From Oscillospiraceae bacterium (GTDB taxonomy: Bacteria; Bacillota; Clostridia; Oscillospirales; Ruminococcaceae), in NCBI GenBank assembly GCA_017559185.1, contig JAFYSU010000027.1, positions 1 to 64,000 on the forward strand: a DNA stretch of 64,000 nt, given 5' to 3'. The notes beneath the pieces are model-generated. The model saw only the letters and a list, made by a program, of their open reading frames with translations, did not search any database and had not been told where the DNA came from. A program made the translations under genes and the position numbers. Shown one piece after another: positions 34,053-43,577 of the stretch; positions within the stretch are counted from its first letter, which is position 1, and each line of letters starts with the position of its first letter.

Positions 34053-34403
34053 ATGAAAGCAAGAGTTCCAAGAAACGCAGGCGGCGCAGCTGCTAATAAC
34101 ATGCAGGGCATGATTCGTCAGGCTCAGAAAATGCAGGACGAAATGAAACTCAAACAGGATGAAATCGAAGCAATGGAATTCACTACCGAAGCAGGCGGCG
34201 GCATGGTTACCTGCGTTATGAACGGTAAAAAAGAAATTGTTTCCCTGACACTCAAAAAAGAAGCTGTTGACCCAGAAGATGTAGAAATCCTGCAGGATGC
34301 TATTAAAGCAGCAGTTAACGAAGCAATCAAGAAAATTGAAGATGTTACCACCGAAGAAATGACCAAAATCACCGGTGGAATTTCCATCCCAGGCCTGTTT
34401 TAA
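34053..34403 (+). CDS. YbaB/EbfC nucleoid-associated protein
   Basis: This 116-residue DNA-binding protein forms a tweezer-like dimer. Family core: MIRQAQKMQDEMKLKQDEIE helix and the following GGGMVTCVMNGKKEIVSLTL strands. It sits between dnaX and recR as in most bacteria. Confidence 0.95.
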   Translation: MKARVPRNAGGAAANNMQGMIRQAQKMQDEMKLKQDEIEAMEFTTEAGGGMVTCVMNGKKEIVSLTLKKEAVDPEDVEILQDAIKAAVNEAIKKIEDVTTEEMTKITGGISIPGLF

Positions 34404-34410
34404 TTGACAT

Positions 34411-35010
34411 ATGGGGTATCGCGTTGTACCGCTTACAAAGCTGATAGAACAGTTCGAGCGTTTGCCGGGGATAGGAAAAAAATCTGCGCAAAGGCTGGCA
34501 TTTCACCTGTTGAATATGCCGCAGGAAAAAGCAAAGGATTTTACGGATACAATTTTGTATGCGCGTGAGCATATACATCGTTGTGCCCGCTGCCAAAATT
34601 TAACCGACCAACCGCTTTGTCCTATCTGCGACGACCCCAACCGTGATGACTCCACAATATGCGTTGTGGAAAATCCACAGGATGTAATTGCAATCGAACG
34701 GACAAGGGATTATAAAGGTAAATATCATGTGCTGCATGGACTTATTTCGCCAATGGACGGGGTAGGACCTGACCAACTGTACATAAAAGAACTGCTTGGC
34801 ATTATTGGCGAAGGCAGAGTACAGGAGGTCATAATGGCTACCGACCCTACTGCCGAAGGCGAAGCCACTGCAATGTACATTTCACGCTTGCTCAAGCCTT
34901 TGGGGGTAAAGGTTACGCGTTTGGCATTTGGTATTCCAATTGGCAGCAATTTGGAATATGCGGACGAGGTAACTTTGAACCGTGCAATGCAGGGCAGAAG
35001 TGAAATTTAA
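34411..35010 (+). CDS. recR: Recombination protein RecR
   Basis: This 199-residue protein acts with RecF/RecO in gap repair. It has an N-terminal helix-hairpin-helix (RLPGIGKKSAQRLAFHLL), a C4 zinc finger (CARCQNLTDQPLCPIC, about 57-72) and a Toprim domain (EVIMATDPTAEGEATAMYI near 140). The start lies seven bases after the ybaB stop; its ribosome site is weak, which suggests coupling. Confidence 0.96.
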   Translation: MGYRVVPLTKLIEQFERLPGIGKKSAQRLAFHLLNMPQEKAKDFTDTILYAREHIHRCARCQNLTDQPLCPICDDPNRDDSTICVVENPQDVIAIERTRDYKGKYHVLHGLISPMDGVGPDQLYIKELLGIIGEGRVQEVIMATDPTAEGEATAMYISRLLKPLGVKVTRLAFGIPIGSNLEYADEVTLNRAMQGRSEI

Positions 35011-35035
35011 CCGAATTTATAACAATTGCATAAAA

Positions 35036-35066
35036 AGAGAACCGCATTTTTGGCGGTTCTTTTTTT
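35036..35066 (+). terminator. recR operon terminator
   Basis: AGAACCGC pairs with GCGGTTCT, followed by seven T. Confidence 0.9.
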
Positions 35067-35460
35067 ATGCTTAAAACAAGAAAAAAGCCCTAATTTGTGA
35101 CTAAAAATGACCTAAGTTCAAAAAACTTGTTTATTAAAATGACTTTGGTTCAATAGTTTTGGGATGTTTGTTGTGTTTTTTGTGCATGTTTAATAGAAAT
35201 ATTTGCTAAATATAAAAACTATATAGCCAGTAAACAAAAAGGGGGAATTCTACAAAAAAATGGTGTTTTGTGACCGAGTTGTGACTTGCTTAATGTAAAA
35301 TTTAATTCAGTAAGATAAAGTGTGTAGCTGAATGATGCTTTCAAACTTTCTTGAAAACTAAGTTCAGTAAAAAGAGGTTTTCCTGAAAATTTGGAAAACG
35401 AGTGGCAAATCATAATAATGCATAGCCGAAAGGTTTGCAAAGGTTAGCGAGGTAATTAAA
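35067..35460. other. Long leader region of the giant surface-protein gene
   Basis: About 390 bases without a gene. A weak promoter is possible near 35286. Close to the gene, GTTTTCC/GGAAAAC and GGC...GCC / GCAAA...TTTGC pairings (35376-35440) suggest a structured 5' leader, but I cannot match a known riboswitch class. Confidence 0.4.
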
Positions 35461-38400
35461 ATGGGTAAAATGTTCAGCAGGGTTGAAATTCGCAGAGCAA
35501 CAGCATTCCTTCTTGCAGTTCTCATGTTTACATCTCCTGGCGTGGAAGCTGCAAGCATTGCATATGCAAGCGAAAGCCTTGAAGAAGCAGCAGACAGCAA
35601 CCATGAAATTTGCGTATCCTACGAGCAAATTTTGAATGCTACCGACCCAAGAACTTGGGAAGACCAACACGCATCCGACGATGACGAGGATGAAAAAGAA
35701 GAAAACACCGAAGAAGAAGCTGTAGAAGAAGCAGTTTCCGAAGAAAGCACTGAAGAAGCTGTAGAAGAAACAGTTTCCGAAGAAAGCACCGAAGAAGAAG
35801 CTGTTGAAGAAGCAGTTTCCGAAGAAAGCACCGAAGAAGAAGCTGTTGAAGAAGCAGTTTCCGAAGAAAGCACCGAAGAAGAAACTGTTGAAGAAACAGT
35901 TTCCGAAGAAAGCACCGAAGAAGAAGCTGTTGAAGAAACAGTTTCCGAAGAAAGCACCGAAGAAGAAGCTGTTGAAGAAACAGTTTCCGAAGAAAGCGCT
36001 GAAGAAGAAGCTGTTGAAGAAGCAGTTTCCGAAGAAAGCGCTGAAGAAGAAGCTGTTGAAGAAACAGTTTCCGAAGAAAACACTAATGAAGAAAATTCCA
36101 ACGAAGTAACTTCCGAAGAAACACTCGTAACTGAAACCGAAGACGAGGAAGAAGACGAGGAAGAAGAACTCGTTATTGATAAAGAAATCCTGCGCAAAGT
36201 TGAAAGAGCAGGTCTTGAGCTGAACGAAGAAGCAGAAGAAGCACTGCTTGGTACAGTTCTTGTTGACTTCTACAACGAAAAAGACCTTGGTGATGACTGT
36301 GTTGCTTTGCTTGCAGCAGAACAGGATGACAACGACCTTGTACTGGTAGTATTTGGCGAAGAAGAACACCCATTCGAAGTTAAAGTTCTGTGGGAAAAAG
36401 GTGAAGACGGTGAAGAAGACGAATGGTTTGATGAATACCCTGTTGACACCGTTTATGTAGCACCTGAAACCGAAGAGGTTGAAGAAGTTGTTGAAGCAGT
36501 TGAAGAAGAAATCGAAGTTGTTTTTGAAGAAAGAGTAAACGGTACTGTAATTAAAGCAATCACCAAAGAAGGCGTTTTTGCTGAAGGTACAGTAATGAAT
36601 GTTCGTCTGGTTGAAAATCAGGAACAGCTGGAAGTTATTGCTGACGAGGTTTCCAACGAAAAAGACTCCGAAGTAACAACCGAAATGCTCACCGCAGTTG
36701 ATATCACCTTTACACTTGACGGTGAAGAAGTTCAGCCAAACGGTGAAGTTCAGATTGTTTTTGAAGACGAAACAATTACTGAAGAAACCGAAGTTGAAGT
36801 TTACCATGTTGAGGCACTTGCAGCAGCACCAATGCTGATGAGCCTTGACGAGGAAGAAACCGAATTCCCTGAAGAAGTATCAGTTGCAATTGAAGAAGAC
36901 GAGCAGGCTGTTTTCGTTTCCCTTGATGACATGGGTGCTGAAGCTGCACAGGGCGAAGCAACCTTTACTACCGACCACTTCTCCATTTATGTTTTTGTAA
37001 AGGATTTTGAATTGTTTGGAGACGACAAGGTACATTTCAGCAGCTGTATTGCTAAAGTAATGGGAGCAGGCTCTGATGTATCGAAATGGGAAACTATTTC
37101 TGAAGATGAAGAAATTGCAGTAGAAGTTAAGAATAATGGAAAATGTAAACCTGACAAACTTAGTGTTGCTGAGATTTATGGCTATGAGTATGCAAAAGAG
37201 CTGTATATTCTTGACAAAGATACCGACAAAATCCACAAGGTAAAACAACTGTCTTATGGCGATACTTGGGATACACTTGAAATTGCTTGTGAAAACGGCA
37301 AAAATATTAGCATGCGTAACGATGGAAATGCCGGTGTTTGGGGCGACACTGATTATCAGCTGATTTTCGTTTACCAACCAATTGTTTACACTGTTTCCGT
37401 AGGTAAGGTGCATTATCAGGATAAAGCATATCAGGTTCAAAGCCTTTTTGTAGGCAGCGATAACACCATTGAAGGCACTGTAAACAAAGCGGATTACAGC
37501 GAAGAATGGCTCAATAGTGATGATGTTATTGAATACATCGTTAACGAACTGAATGCCGATAACAGCAAAATTGACTGGGCAAACAAGTTCGGCCGCAAAA
37601 TTGACCTTACCAAAGACACCGTTACCGTTAGCGAAGTTTCTGTAAAAGGTAATCATATTACAGTTGATGTTGAAATTAACCGTTACAAACCGGCACAGCT
37701 TAACCTTACTGCTAATGTTGCAGTTGAAAATGGTGACACAATCGAAGTTGAACTGGGTAAGGTTGCTAACGAAGCGTACACAGCTGCTGATTTCGCTTCT
37801 TATGAAGATGACATGATGAGCGGTGCTGAACTTGACGATGAGTACTACTACCTTGATTACGCTAATGCCGAGGTTGTTGCAGGTGAAGATACCGTAACCC
37901 TTAATGTAGCTGCAAAACTTGTTAGAGAAGACATTACATTTACATTTACAAGTGAAGATGAAAATCTCACCGTAGACGATGTAACATTCTACGACGAAAT
38001 CAAAAAAGATATAAACTGGACTGACCTTCACACTAAAGTTGAAGAAAGATTGGCACTGAGCAATGCTTACGACATTGAATGGACTGACAACACAACAGGT
38101 AAAGTTGTTGTTCTTACCGATGAAGTTGAATTTAGTGTTATGAACCGTGTATTCGCTAAAGACGGCGAAATGGTTTCCTACAATGCAACACACAAAGTGC
38201 CAAGAAACACAACAAATAAAGCTTATCGTGACAGCGTTGTAAAAGCTGCAGCCGAAGAATTCTTTGGTTGGGGCGAAGCTGACTTCCAAATTGTTTGGGA
38301 CAGCGATACCACAGGTAATGTTGAACGCGAAGTTGTTGTTTATACCTTCAAAAATGGCGAAACAACTGAACTCAGAGCTTTGGGTGTAAGCCATACAACT

Positions 38401-41400
38401 GCTGACCTTGATGCAGTTAAAGCAGAAGTAGCAGCTGATTTCCTTGCATCTTACACTGAAGCAAACGGCAAAAATGCAGACCTTTACACACTTGAATGGA
38501 CTGCTGCCGAAGGTGAAGAAAACACTTTCGAAGCAGAAATTAAATTTAACGGCAAAGTAGTTAACATTTATGTTGACGGTCTGCTGTACGAAGCAAAAGA
38601 AGTTGCAGTTGATGCTGCTGTAAAAGCATCTACACCAACCGACGACAGTGCCGTATTTAAAAAGCTTAACGGCATGGTAAATGAAGGCTTTGTTGCAACA
38701 AACTACGAACACGAAGTAAATACCGATTGGTATGACATCACATGGAAAGTTGACGGCAACAACATTAACGGTACAATAGTTGAACGCGAATACAAACTTG
38801 GCTTCTTCATCCGTCATGACGGTAAAAATGCTGACAAAGAAGGCTTGAACACTCCAGATGCTGAATATACTCCAATCAGCAACATGGCAAACAAAACAAC
38901 ATTCCTTGGCAATCCAACTTCCAAGAAGGTTGTAAGCTACATTAGCGGCAACAGCTTTAAAGAACTTGTATTCCCAACAGACGAAAAAGTATTTGAACTG
39001 CTTGAAAATGTAAACGGTCTTAAAGATGCTGACGGCAACGATGTAGATGGTACTCTTGAAGGCAGATACACAGTTGAATGGTATGTTGTGAAAAAAGAAA
39101 GCAACGGTTACCATGTAGATGGTCGTTTGGTTCGCAACTTTGAAACAGCTGAATTTGTAATCGACGGTGTTGCAGTTCACTCTGCCGAAGTAGGCAAAGA
39201 CCTTGAAAGCATTGATGCAGCAGCAGTTCTTGGTGACAAAACAACCGATGAACTCCTTGCAGACTACGCTGCAAAAGCAAACGGTCTTGACGAAGCAGCT
39301 CTTGCAAAACTTGCACACGGCAGCAGATACTATCACATTAATTGGGATAATGGTACATTTGAAGACGGCAAATGGGTTGTTACAGGTACACTTAAAAATG
39401 TAATGTACGGCTTCAAAACATCCGTTTCCAAAAATCCTTTCAATGTTAAGGAAAACGGCAGTGCAGCAAACTATGTTACAATTCGTGCAATTAAACCTAA
39501 CATGACAACATATCTTGGTAAACCTGAAAAAGGTGAATACGGTCTTGTAATGGGCGGTATGTTGGAAGACGAAGTTGTAGATGTAGTAGCAGCTCTTGGC
39601 GATAGCTTCAATTCCGAAAAACTGCTCCCAAGCGATAGCGAAGTGTTTGGAAAAATGCAGGCAGATGTTGATGCAGGCAAAATTACAGATGCTGACGGAA
39701 ACATCGTTACAGGTAAACTTACCGAAGACAGATACACAGTTGAATGGTGTCAGTTCAAACACTTTGGTCAGGGCTACCACCTGAACGGTCGTTTGGTTGC
39801 AAAATTCAATGCTGTAACAGTTACCGTTGACGGTAACGATTACATCGTTGAACTGGGCAAAGACAAAAACTTTGCAGACCTTACAGACGCTGAAAAAACC
39901 ACACTTGTAACAACACAGTGCGGCGTTGAAATTCCTGAAGGCAAAAAGCTTGTTTGGAACGGAACCGAAGGCAGCATAGTAAACATTTACAATACTGTTA
40001 AGTTTGTAATTCAGGGTGTGGAAGTTTACTCCAACAGCAACACAGTAGAAAACATTGAAGATGTAGACGCAGCAGCAGTTGCAGATATGGTAGACGATAT
40101 GTTTGCAAAAGCTGACGGAAATTCTGCAAAAGAATGGACCTTGATTGATAAAGCTCGTAAAGAACTTAAAAAACAAGGTATTGAGCTTAAAGGCGGAATT
40201 GATTACTACTCCATTAACTGGGTAGGCGAAAACAACGAAAATGTTACATTTGCAGACGGTGTATGGACAGTAGTAGGTACTTTGGAAGAAAAACTCTATC
40301 CTGTACAGTACACACTCTACAATAACGAGGGTGTTAAAGTAGCAGAATATACTGGCACTTCAATCAACTGGATTGGTGGCGGAAATTATTTCGAAGACGG
40401 TAAAGAAATCGTAAATAATACTTGGGAAGGCGTAGCATTCCCACAGGATGCCGATGTTTTCGCAGCTATGAGTGATGCTCCAAATGCTGATGTGTACACA
40501 ATTAACTGGAACAGCATTATGTACAGCTTTGGCAACAAATGCTACAAAGTTAAAGGTACACTTGAAAAACAGCAGCAGACTGTTAAATTCACTGCAACCT
40601 TTGGTGAAGAAACAAAAGAATTCAGCACAACAGTTGACATTGATGTAACAGTAGACAAAGACATGAAAGCACTCGAACTCTTCGGTCTTAACAACGATGA
40701 GGGTAAATATATCCTTACATGGAACGAAGATGGCAGCAAAGTAGTTATCACTGAAAAAGTTGTTGATAACGATGACAACACCCCAAGTGGCGACACCTCA
40801 AGTGATGACACCCCAAGTGGCGACACCCCAAGTGATGACACCCCAAGTGGCGACACCCCAAGTGGCGACACCCCAAGTGATGACACCCCAAGTGGCGACA
40901 CCCCAAGTGATGACACCCCAAGCGGCGACACCCCAAGTGATGACACCCCAAGCGGCGACACCCCAAGTGATGACACCCCAAGTGGTGACACCCCAAGTGG
41001 TGATACCCCAAGTGGTGACGATGACACCACAGGTAACGAAGGTGAAACTGACACTGATGCTACAACAACCACAAACAGTGGTTCGGGCAGCAGACGCAGC
41101 CATCCAAGTGATAGATCCGGTTCTTCCGCAAGCAGCACTCCTGCTGCAAGCAATACAGTAAATATTGCTGATGAAGCAACTCCACTTTCAAGTGGTCCGG
41201 TTGCAGCAGCAACAGTTGTAAGCATTGCTGACGAAGCTACCCCACTTTCTGATGGTGCAAATGTAACAAACAGCAGCTCTAATGAAAGCACAAACGGCAG
41301 CTTTGCTGAAATCGGTGACGAAAATGTTCCGCTGGCAGATATTCCTGAGTTTGTTGAAGAAGAAACTCCTTCCAAAATGCCTGCATTCATTACAGCTTTG

Positions 41401-41487
41401 GCAAGTGCAGCTGCAATGGGTATTCTCTCCTTTATACTGCTTTTCTTCAAAAGAAAAAAAGATGAAGAAGATGAACAGAACGCATAA
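35461..41487 (+). CDS. Giant acidic repeat surface protein
   Basis: This 2008-residue cell-surface protein has an N-terminal signal peptide (about 12-35, ending near VEAAS). Nine tandem 14-residue Glu-rich units (EEEAVEEAVSEEST) span about 84-208, followed by globular parts. A series of about nine modules of roughly 80-110 residues (about 690-1760) each contain a Y-x-(I/V)-x-W strand and a G-(T/R)-L strand. Then come a TPSGDTPSDD linker (about 1775-1855), three (A/G)DE-x-x-PL motifs and a C-terminal TM helix with KRKK tail. No LPXTG is visible, so it is probably held by the helix or by a sortase with another signal. Adhesion is a guess. Confidence 0.85.
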   Translation: MGKMFSRVEIRRATAFLLAVLMFTSPGVEAASIAYASESLEEAADSNHEICVSYEQILNATDPRTWEDQHASDDDEDEKEENTEEEAVEEAVSEESTEEAVEETVSEESTEEEAVEEAVSEESTEEEAVEEAVSEESTEEETVEETVSEESTEEEAVEETVSEESTEEEAVEETVSEESAEEEAVEEAVSEESAEEEAVEETVSEENTNEENSNEVTSEETLVTETEDEEEDEEEELVIDKEILRKVERAGLELNEEAEEALLGTVLVDFYNEKDLGDDCVALLAAEQDDNDLVLVVFGEEEHPFEVKVLWEKGEDGEEDEWFDEYPVDTVYVAPETEEVEEVVEAVEEEIEVVFEERVNGTVIKAITKEGVFAEGTVMNVRLVENQEQLEVIADEVSNEKDSEVTTEMLTAVDITFTLDGEEVQPNGEVQIVFEDETITEETEVEVYHVEALAAAPMLMSLDEEETEFPEEVSVAIEEDEQAVFVSLDDMGAEAAQGEATFTTDHFSIYVFVKDFELFGDDKVHFSSCIAKVMGAGSDVSKWETISEDEEIAVEVKNNGKCKPDKLSVAEIYGYEYAKELYILDKDTDKIHKVKQLSYGDTWDTLEIACENGKNISMRNDGNAGVWGDTDYQLIFVYQPIVYTVSVGKVHYQDKAYQVQSLFVGSDNTIEGTVNKADYSEEWLNSDDVIEYIVNELNADNSKIDWANKFGRKIDLTKDTVTVSEVSVKGNHITVDVEINRYKPAQLNLTANVAVENGDTIEVELGKVANEAYTAADFASYEDDMMSGAELDDEYYYLDYANAEVVAGEDTVTLNVAAKLVREDITFTFTSEDENLTVDDVTFYDEIKKDINWTDLHTKVEERLALSNAYDIEWTDNTTGKVVVLTDEVEFSVMNRVFAKDGEMVSYNATHKVPRNTTNKAYRDSVVKAAAEEFFGWGEADFQIVWDSDTTGNVEREVVVYTFKNGETTELRALGVSHTTADLDAVKAEVAADFLASYTEANGKNADLYTLEWTAAEGEENTFEAEIKFNGKVVNIYVDGLLYEAKEVAVDAAVKASTPTDDSAVFKKLNGMVNEGFVATNYEHEVNTDWYDITWKVDGNNINGTIVEREYKLGFFIRHDGKNADKEGLNTPDAEYTPISNMANKTTFLGNPTSKKVVSYISGNSFKELVFPTDEKVFELLENVNGLKDADGNDVDGTLEGRYTVEWYVVKKESNGYHVDGRLVRNFETAEFVIDGVAVHSAEVGKDLESIDAAAVLGDKTTDELLADYAAKANGLDEAALAKLAHGSRYYHINWDNGTFEDGKWVVTGTLKNVMYGFKTSVSKNPFNVKENGSAANYVTIRAIKPNMTTYLGKPEKGEYGLVMGGMLEDEVVDVVAALGDSFNSEKLLPSDSEVFGKMQADVDAGKITDADGNIVTGKLTEDRYTVEWCQFKHFGQGYHLNGRLVAKFNAVTVTVDGNDYIVELGKDKNFADLTDAEKTTLVTTQCGVEIPEGKKLVWNGTEGSIVNIYNTVKFVIQGVEVYSNSNTVENIEDVDAAAVADMVDDMFAKADGNSAKEWTLIDKARKELKKQGIELKGGIDYYSINWVGENNENVTFADGVWTVVGTLEEKLYPVQYTLYNNEGVKVAEYTGTSINWIGGGNYFEDGKEIVNNTWEGVAFPQDADVFAAMSDAPNADVYTINWNSIMYSFGNKCYKVKGTLEKQQQTVKFTATFGEETKEFSTTVDIDVTVDKDMKALELFGLNNDEGKYILTWNEDGSKVVITEKVVDNDDNTPSGDTSSDDTPSGDTPSDDTPSGDTPSGDTPSDDTPSGDTPSDDTPSGDTPSDDTPSGDTPSDDTPSGDTPSGDTPSGDDDTTGNEGETDTDATTTTNSGSGSRRSHPSDRSGSSASSTPAASNTVNIADEATPLSSGPVAAATVVSIADEATPLSDGANVTNSSSNESTNGSFAEIGDENVPLADIPEFVEEETPSKMPAFITALASAAAMGILSFILLFFKRKKDEEDEQNA
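35710..36084 (+). repeat. 42-bp tandem repeat array, Glu-rich
   Basis: About nine near-identical units encode EEEAVEEAVSEEST and variants (A/T exchanges). The array is prone to length change by slippage. It also creates long open frames on the antisense strand, which are artefacts. Confidence 0.9.
40780..41020 (+). repeat. 15/30-bp tandem repeat array, TPSGDTPSDD linker
   Basis: Units of CCAAGTGGCGACACC and CCAAGTGATGACACC alternate about fifteen times. They encode a flexible acidic Pro/Ser/Thr linker, likely spanning the cell wall. Confidence 0.9.
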
Positions 41488-41501
41488 TTAACCCAACATT
41501 T

Positions 41502-41535
41502 AAAAAGGACTTTCCGATATCGGAAAGTCCTTTTT
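41502..41535 (+). terminator. Terminator of the giant gene
   Basis: A perfect palindrome AAAAAGGACTTTCC-GATATC-centred with a T-run. It is followed 30 bases on by a second, separate hairpin for the opposite strand. Confidence 0.9.
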
Positions 41536-41554
41536 GTCATACTGTATTTTTAAT

Positions 41555-41590
41555 AAAAACCAAAAGGACTTCCCATTAGGGAAGTCCTTT
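41555..41590 (-). terminator. Terminator of the threonine aldolase gene
   Basis: AAAGGACTTCCC pairs with GGGAAGTCCTTT (41563-41590); the minus strand then continues into TTTTGGTTTTT. Confidence 0.85.
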
Positions 41591-41594
41591 AAAA

Positions 41595-42623
41595 TTAACC
41601 TATAATTTTTGCAAAAACTTCGATTGCTGTGTCGATGTCCTGTTTGGAAATATCGTTATGTGTAACAAAACGGAATTCACCGTCTTCAATACCATTAATC
41701 AAAATATTTTCGGCAAGCATTTTGTCGGGCAGAGTGTTTATAACATCGGCAGGACGGTCAAGCTTAAAGAATAGCATATTTATTTCAACCGAGGACATAT
41801 CCAATGTAACACCGTCTATTTTGCTGAGTTTTTCAGCCATATATTTAGCATTTGCGTGGTCTTCGCCCAAACGCTTGGACATTTTTTCAAATGCAATAAT
41901 ACCTGCAGCTGCAAGTACACCGCACTGGCGCATACCGCCGCCAAGTATTTTGCGGTTACGACGAGCTTCTTCAATAAATTCGCGGCTGCCTGCAACTACC
42001 GAACCAACAGGTGCACACAAGCCTTTAGAAATGCAAACATTAACCGAATCACAATATTTTGCAATTTCCGAAGCTTCAACGCCAAGTGCTTCGGCAGCGT
42101 TGAAAATTCTTGCACCATCCATGTGAACAGGAATTTTGTGTTCTTTGGCTATGTCGTAAATTTCTTTAAGTGTTTCCAAAGGAACAACATTTCCTACTGC
42201 CAGCGGGTTTTCCACGCAAATCAAGCCGGTGCGTGGGTAATGTACATTACCGTGTTCACGAATTGCGGCACGAATTTTTTCAGGCTCAGGCAGTACATTG
42301 TCATAATGCAGTGGTCGCAGCATTACTTGGGAAAGTGCGGCTGCACCGCCGCCTTCGTGTACTGCTATGTGCGAAGCGTCGGAAAGTATAATTTCATCAC
42401 CACGGCGTGTGTGTGTCATAACACTAACCTGATTGCCCATTGTGCCGCTTGGTACAAACATTGCGGATTCCTTACCGAGCATTTCGGCAGCCAGAGCTTC
42501 AAATTTATTTACAGTAGGGTCATCTCCGTAAACATCGTCGCCTACAATGGCATCAAACATTGCCTGACGCATTTCGGGTGTTGGCTGGGTTACGGTGTCG
42601 CTTCTTAAGTCAATCATTCTCAT
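41595..42623 (-). CDS. ltaE: Low-specificity L-threonine aldolase
   Basis: This 342-residue PLP enzyme cleaves threonine or allo-threonine to glycine and acetaldehyde. Family motifs: IDLRSDTVTQPTPEMR at the N-terminus, GDDVYGDDPTVN, VPSGTMGNQVS, HMDGARIFNAA and the PLP lysine in SVNVCISKGLCAPVGS near residue 199. Length and motifs are intact and the gene is monocistronic. Confidence 0.94.
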   Translation of the reverse strand: MRMIDLRSDTVTQPTPEMRQAMFDAIVGDDVYGDDPTVNKFEALAAEMLGKESAMFVPSGTMGNQVSVMTHTRRGDEIILSDASHIAVHEGGGAAALSQVMLRPLHYDNVLPEPEKIRAAIREHGNVHYPRTGLICVENPLAVGNVVPLETLKEIYDIAKEHKIPVHMDGARIFNAAEALGVEASEIAKYCDSVNVCISKGLCAPVGSVVAGSREFIEEARRNRKILGGGMRQCGVLAAAGIIAFEKMSKRLGEDHANAKYMAEKLSKIDGVTLDMSSVEINMLFFKLDRPADVINTLPDKMLAENILINGIEDGEFRFVTHNDISKQDIDTAIEVFAKIIG

Positions 42624-42746
42624 GGTGTAAAAACCTCTTTTCCGAAAGAATTTATAAGTTATTATATCATCAAAGCACGGTGGTGTGAATAACGGCTTTT
42701 ATAAAAGATGTTTATATGCTAAAATTTAAAACAGAGGTGATAAAGC

Positions 42747-43103
42747 ATGAGTATATTGTTTTTGGAATATCCAAAATGTTCGACTTGTAAAAAGGCAAAA
42801 GCATGGCTGGACAGCAACGGCATAGACTATATTGACCGCCATATAGTTGAGGCAAACCCAACTGTAAGTGAGCTTGATGAATGGCACAAAAAAAGCAAAA
42901 TGCCGCTTAAAAGCTTTTTTAATACAAGCGGTCAGCTTTACCGTTCGCTTGAACTTAAAGATAAACTGGCGGATATGCCTCGTGAAGAGCAGCTTAAACT
43001 GCTTGCTTCAAACGGAATGCTGGTAAAGCGTCCGCTTATTGTTGGGGATGATTTTGTCCTTGCAGGCTTTAAGGAAGCATTGTGGCAGGAAAAATTAAAA
43101 TAA
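42747..43103 (+). CDS. ArsC/Spx-family thioredoxin-fold protein
   Basis: This 118-residue protein of the ArsC/Spx/YffB group has the redox motif C-S-T-C at residues 11-14 (YPKCSTCKKAKAWL) and the family's PLKSFFNTSGQLYR and VKRPLIVGDD motifs. The CxxC resembles Spx/MgsR, but the RNA-polymerase-binding features of Spx are not evident. It may be a reductase with glutaredoxin-like chemistry. No arsenic genes are nearby. Confidence 0.88.
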   Translation: MSILFLEYPKCSTCKKAKAWLDSNGIDYIDRHIVEANPTVSELDEWHKKSKMPLKSFFNTSGQLYRSLELKDKLADMPREEQLKLLASNGMLVKRPLIVGDDFVLAGFKEALWQEKLK

Positions 43104-43105
43104 AA

Positions 43106-43138
43106 CAAAAAGGCACTTCGTGTGAAGTGCCTTTTGCT
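43106..43138. terminator. Bidirectional terminator
   Basis: AAAAGGCACTTC pairs with GAAGTGCCTTTT, serving the ArsC-like gene and the convergent DUF1540 gene. Confidence 0.85.
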
Positions 43139-43153
43139 TTGGTGAGCCGCGTA

Positions 43154-43321
43154 TTAGCCTTTAAGACGGAAAGACTCACAGTCGGTGCATTCAATTTTGG
43201 TTGGGTTGGTTTCGTGAGTACCTACGGTAATTTTATCGAGTGTGCAGTAGTTTTCACTGCCGCAGTGATGTGTACACTGCTGAACTGTACAGCCAATGGA
43301 ACGATTTGCTTTGGAATTCAT
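43154..43321 (-). CDS. DUF1540 cysteine-rich small protein
   Basis: This 55-residue protein has paired cysteines in a DUF1540-like pattern: IGCTVQQCTHHC, then NYCTLDKITV and IECTDCESF. These probably bind a metal ion. The family is frequent in spore-forming Firmicutes with unknown function. GGGAGGTATTTCTC stands before the ATG at 43321. Confidence 0.8.
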   Translation of the reverse strand: MNSKANRSIGCTVQQCTHHCGSENYCTLDKITVGTHETNPTKIECTDCESFRLKG

Positions 43322-43531
43322 GAGAAATACCTCCCGTATTTTAAAATCAGCGAAGATAAAATGCAGTGCATTGTTCTTGAATTATCGTATAAATACGACA
43401 CATCAAGAACGGCTGCATTTCACCGCCGCAATAATATTTTGAACAGCTTTTCAAATAATAAACCATGTAATAAATTTAAATTTTTACAAAATGAACCTTG
43501 GGTAGAGAGTGTATCGACCAAATTTATACAA

Positions 43532-43577
43532 AAAACAGGTGCGGAAGTAATTGCAAGGTTTCCGCACCTGTTTTTTT
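43532..43577. terminator. Hairpin terminator after the gerQ-like gene
   Basis: AACAGGTGCGGAA pairs with TTCCGCACCTGTT with T- and A-runs on each side. The 43322-43531 stretch before it holds no gene; it contains an 8-bp inverted repeat GTTCTTGA/TCAAGAAC near 43374-43410. Confidence 0.8.

Noticed and set aside
35340-35460. c-di-GMP riboswitch ahead of the surface-protein gene
   Set aside because: GCAAA and GGTTAGCG words recall the class I motif, but the conserved order and tetraloop-receptor parts are not present.
35410-36807. Long minus-strand ORF opposite the giant gene
   Set aside because: It exists because the Glu-rich repeat array has no stop codons in antisense; its product is a Phe/Asn/Cys repeat with no start context.
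36880-40176. 1098-codon minus-strand ORF
   Set aside because: It is a codon-usage shadow of the surface-protein gene, rich in Cys, Phe and Asn, without ribosome site or domain.
40780-41020. CRISPR-like array
   Set aside because: The regular repeats have no unique spacers and are in frame as the TPSGDTPSDD linker.
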